Below, piece by piece: positions 61,391-64,000 of a DNA stretch of 64,000 nt (position 1 is the first letter of the stretch; the number at the start of each line of letters is the position of its first letter). The stretch covers positions 31,435 to 95,434 of the forward strand of contig JAUIKE010000005.1 in the NCBI GenBank assembly GCA_030430845.1, given 5' to 3'. The position numbers were made by a program, and so were the translations under genes. The stretch comes from Bacteroidia bacterium (GTDB lineage Bacteria > Bacteroidota > Bacteroidia > Chitinophagales > Saprospiraceae). The notes under the pieces were generated by a model, which did not search any database, was not told the DNA's origin, and saw nothing but the letters and a program-made list of their open reading frames with translations.

Positions 61391-63862
61391 ATGAAATCAC
61401 TCCGCCTCCTTATTCCCTTATTACTGTTTTTAGGGTATTCCTTTGTTTTACCCGCTCAGGAAACAAAATCGGATACCACTGAACAAAAAACTGAAAAAGC
61501 GGCCGACAAAAAGAAGAAAAAGAGCCCCTTTAAGGATTATGGCGAAATCATCACCGAAGATGCTAAATCTGATGAAGGACTTTTTACTGTTCATATGGTG
61601 GATGACAAATTGTATTTCGAGATTCCTTTCGACAAGCTGAACAAGGAAATCCTGGTTGTCAGCAGAATTGTACAATTACCTACCGGGCTTGGCGGGGGCT
61701 ACACCAATGCCGGCTCCAAGGCCAGAGAACAAGTGATGCGCTGGCAGCGAAAAGGAAAAAAGGTTTTTCTAAGGATTGTTTCCTATACCAATGTGGCAGA
61801 TGAGGAGCTCCCCATTGCCCAATCCGTTGAGTACAACAACCTGGAGCCGATCGTCGAGGCTTTTGATATCAAAACTTTTAACGAAGATTCTACGGCATTG
61901 GTTATTGAAACAACGGGCTTGTTCACTCAGGATGTCTCCGCCATCTCGGGCCTCAGTGCCGGCTTGAGAAGGGCTTACAAGGTCAGCAGGCTGGATGCCG
62001 GGCGCTCTATGATTGATACAGCCCGTGCATTCCCGATTAATGTGGAAGTAACCCATACCTTGACTTATAATGCCTCGGAACCTCCTTCTAATCAGCAAGT
62101 CGGTTCCATTACTTTGCAGATGAACCAATCCATGATCCTGCTGCCGGAGGATAAAATGATGCCACGCTATCATGATGAAAGAGTAGGCTGGTTTACGATT
62201 AGTCAGTACGACTTTGGCTCAGAAGCCTTAAAAGCAGACCGTAAAACCTACATTCGTCGCTGGCGTTTAGAACCGAAAGATCCTGCCGCTTACGCTCGCG
62301 GAGAACTGGTTGAGCCTGTAAAACCGATCGTTTACTATCTGGACCCCGCTACTCCTGAAAAGTGGAGACCTTATTTCAGACAAGGCATCGAAGATTGGAA
62401 TGAAGCCTTCGAAGCAGCCGGGTTTAAGAATGCCATCATTGCCAAAGACCCGCCCAGCCCGGAAGAAGATCCTGATTTCAGTCCAGAGGATGCACGCTAT
62501 TCTGTAGTTCGATATGTGGCCAGTACCACCCGAAATGCGGTAGGCCCTAGTGTGTCAGACCCGCGCACCGGCGAGATCCTGGAAAGTGATATTATTTGGT
62601 ATCACAATCACCTTCGCTCTTACCGCAACCGCTACATGCTCGAAACCGGCGCAGCAAATCCAAGTGCACGGACTTTGAATACACCGGAAAAAGAGATCGG
62701 AGAGATGATGAGGCGCGTTATCTCACATGAAGTAGGGCATGCACTGGGCTTACCTCACAATATGAAAGCCAGTTCCGCTTATCCGGTTGATTCCCTTCGT
62801 TCGGGAAGCTTCACTCAGAAGTATGGAATTGCGACGACTATCATGGATTATGCGCGCTACAATTACATTGCTCAGCCTGGCGACGATAATATTCGTTTCA
62901 TCCGCCAGATCGGCCCTTATGATCTGTATTCCATCGAGTGGGGGTACCGGGTAATCCCCGGAGCGGACAGCCCGGATGAGGAAAAATCGACTCTGAACAG
63001 CTGGATCGACAAGCATGAAGGAGATCCGATATATATGTTTGGTAGCTCTGATGGAGTGGATCCCACCTCTCAGACTGAAAATATTGGTGATGACAATATG
63101 AGAGCTAGTGAGTTGGGAATTGCCAACCTCAAAAAGGTAGTTCCTAATTTGATTGACTGGACGACTACTGATGGGGAAGATTACGAAGACCTGGAAGAAT
63201 TGTATGGTGAATTATTAGGGGTTTGGAGGCGTTATGTTGGCCATGTGATCACCAATGTTGGAGGCGTTTACCAAACCTTAAAAACGGCAGATCAGGAAGG
63301 AGCCGTTTACGAGCCTGTTCCGGCTTCGGTACAGGACAGAGCCATGAAATTTTTGAATGACCAGGCTTTCCGGACGCCCTACTGGCTGATGGATAAGGAT
63401 ATATTGATGAGAATCCAAAAAGGCGGCGCCGTCGATCGCATGCGGTCTCTTCAAACGGGATACTTGAACAGTTTACTGGATATGGGACGCATGCAAAGAT
63501 TGATCGAGGCAGAAGCTTTTGAAGGTCCTCAGGCTTATGGTTTGATGGATATGTGCCGTACCTTGCGTAAAGGTCTTTGGAGCGAGATTGACCGTAAGCA
63601 GTCCATCGATATTGGACGCAGGTACCTGCAAAGAGCCTACATAGAACGGATGGAATATTTATTGACGGAAGAGCAGTCAGCGGCTGCAGCCCGTTTCGGT
63701 ACGCGGGTAGATGTCAGCCAGTCTGACATCCGGGCCGTTGTGAAATCGGAATTAAAGGCTTTGCAGGAAGATCTGAAAGCTGCTGTAAAAGGGACTTCTG
63801 ATGAAATGAGCCGGGTACATTTGGAGGATTGTATTGATCGGATCGAGAAGATTTTCGAATAA
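61391..63862 (+). CDS. Secreted zinc metalloprotease (DUF5117/DUF5118 type)
   Basis: 823 residues. A signal peptide (MKSLRLLIPLLLFLGYSF...PAQ) is followed by a short Lys-rich linker (TEQKTEKAADKKKKKSPFKD), the DUF5118-like start, a DUF5117-like beta domain (VHMVDDKLYFEIPFDKLNKE, EILVVSRIVQLPTGLGGGYT), then a metzincin-like catalytic domain. The zinc motif HEVGHALGLPH gives His446, Glu447, His450 and His456; upstream is RYFRQ-type ...PYFRQGIEDWNEAFEAAGF. A long helical C-terminus follows. It probably acts in the periplasm or outside the cell; substrate unknown. It is alone on the plus strand and is followed by tripartite element copy 4. Confidence 0.92.
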   Translation: MKSLRLLIPLLLFLGYSFVLPAQETKSDTTEQKTEKAADKKKKKSPFKDYGEIITEDAKSDEGLFTVHMVDDKLYFEIPFDKLNKEILVVSRIVQLPTGLGGGYTNAGSKAREQVMRWQRKGKKVFLRIVSYTNVADEELPIAQSVEYNNLEPIVEAFDIKTFNEDSTALVIETTGLFTQDVSAISGLSAGLRRAYKVSRLDAGRSMIDTARAFPINVEVTHTLTYNASEPPSNQQVGSITLQMNQSMILLPEDKMMPRYHDERVGWFTISQYDFGSEALKADRKTYIRRWRLEPKDPAAYARGELVEPVKPIVYYLDPATPEKWRPYFRQGIEDWNEAFEAAGFKNAIIAKDPPSPEEDPDFSPEDARYSVVRYVASTTRNAVGPSVSDPRTGEILESDIIWYHNHLRSYRNRYMLETGAANPSARTLNTPEKEIGEMMRRVISHEVGHALGLPHNMKASSAYPVDSLRSGSFTQKYGIATTIMDYARYNYIAQPGDDNIRFIRQIGPYDLYSIEWGYRVIPGADSPDEEKSTLNSWIDKHEGDPIYMFGSSDGVDPTSQTENIGDDNMRASELGIANLKKVVPNLIDWTTTDGEDYEDLEELYGELLGVWRRYVGHVITNVGGVYQTLKTADQEGAVYEPVPASVQDRAMKFLNDQAFRTPYWLMDKDILMRIQKGGAVDRMRSLQTGYLNSLLDMGRMQRLIEAEAFEGPQAYGLMDMCRTLRKGLWSEIDRKQSIDIGRRYLQRAYIERMEYLLTEEQSAAAARFGTRVDVSQSDIRAVVKSELKALQEDLKAAVKGTSDEMSRVHLEDCIDRIEKIFE

Positions 63863-63876
63863 AATTACTGGCTTTT

Positions 63877-64000
63877 GGGGTTGTGTAAAAACTCGTTCCT
63901 CGTTTTTACCCACCCCAGATAATTTTGTTTTGGAGGTGGTTTAAAGCCCGTACGGGCTTTAAACCACCTCCAAAAAATATATTATTGGTTGTGTGAAAAG
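63877..64000. repeat. Tripartite hairpin element, copy 4 (cut by window edge)
   Basis: It begins GGGGTTGTGTAAAAACTCG 14 bp after the metalloprotease stop, in the same orientation as copy 3 (GAGGAACGA-type sub-hairpin on the left). The central stem 63928-63975 is a perfect 48-bp palindrome without loop, centred on CGTACG, and lacks the AAAC..GTTT apex of the other copies. The right-hand sub-hairpin continues past the window edge. Confidence 0.9.

Overview
The window reads as chromosomal DNA of a Bacteroidota bacterium, most likely a Saprospiria-type (Lewinella/Haliscomenobacter-like) organism. The lineage is inferred from gene content: a SusC/SusD pair, a DUF5686 outer-membrane protein, very large HYR-domain proteins with type IX secretion (T9SS) C-terminal sorting domains, a SusR-like hybrid two-component system, propeller-type sensor kinases, a cbb3 oxidase with fused CcoNO and single-haem CcoP, and DUF4199 and DUF5117-type proteins. 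No rRNA, tRNA, transposase, integrase or CRISPR array was seen.

Layout. 1-2000: an edge-truncated LytTR response regulator with its LytS-type kinase, and a divergent haem-binding-domain protein. 2081-8337: a secreted propeller protein, a lipoprotein, and a NarL-type regulator followed by a 1040-residue propeller sensor kinase. 8658-15594: an orphan KAS III, a small DUF6794-like protein, and the SusC/SusD pair. 15777-22419: RidA and its lipoprotein neighbour, an amino acid permease, and several small membrane or secreted proteins. 22881-29575: a 1375-residue hybrid two-component sensor/AraC regulator followed by two tandem secreted two-lobed aspartyl-protease-like proteins. 29627-38676: a minus-strand cbb3 oxidase locus (ccoI; ccoS-ccoNO-ccoQ-like-ccoP-ccoG-fixH-tauE/safE), with CRP/FNR-like palindromes upstream of ccoS and ccoI. 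38905-55544: a HEAT-like secreted protein, a DUF5686 protein, and two paralogous giant adhesin-like proteins (1448 and about 2413 residues), each ending in dockerin-like, cohesin-like and T9SS modules. 55596-63862: an FRG-domain protein, a DUF819 transporter, a divergent double-AAA Clp-like ATPase, RlmI, and a secreted DUF5117-type zinc metalloprotease.

The most unusual signal is in the spacers. Four copies (the last cut by the window edge) of an element of about 160-175 bp, made of three hairpins, sit directly 3' of genes. Their outer arms are conserved, but the central stem is a perfect inverted repeat of 24-28 bp whose sequence differs in every copy. In two copies the inverted repeat also extends into copy-specific flanking DNA. 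Other spacers hold long perfect or near-perfect inverted repeats with unrelated sequences: a 58-bp palindrome filling the ridA spacer, hairpins whose stems contain stop codons, and 24-25-bp hairpins between divergent genes. Together these suggest active creation or correction of palindromes in this genome. A second layer is a set of 7-8-nt periodic repeats, one of which has entered the ATPase domain of the hybrid sensor kinase in frame.

The genes do not form one pathway. The recognisable functional units are the cbb3 respiratory locus, the SusCD uptake pair, the hybrid sensor with the adjacent aspartyl-protease pair, and the T9SS surface-protein pair.
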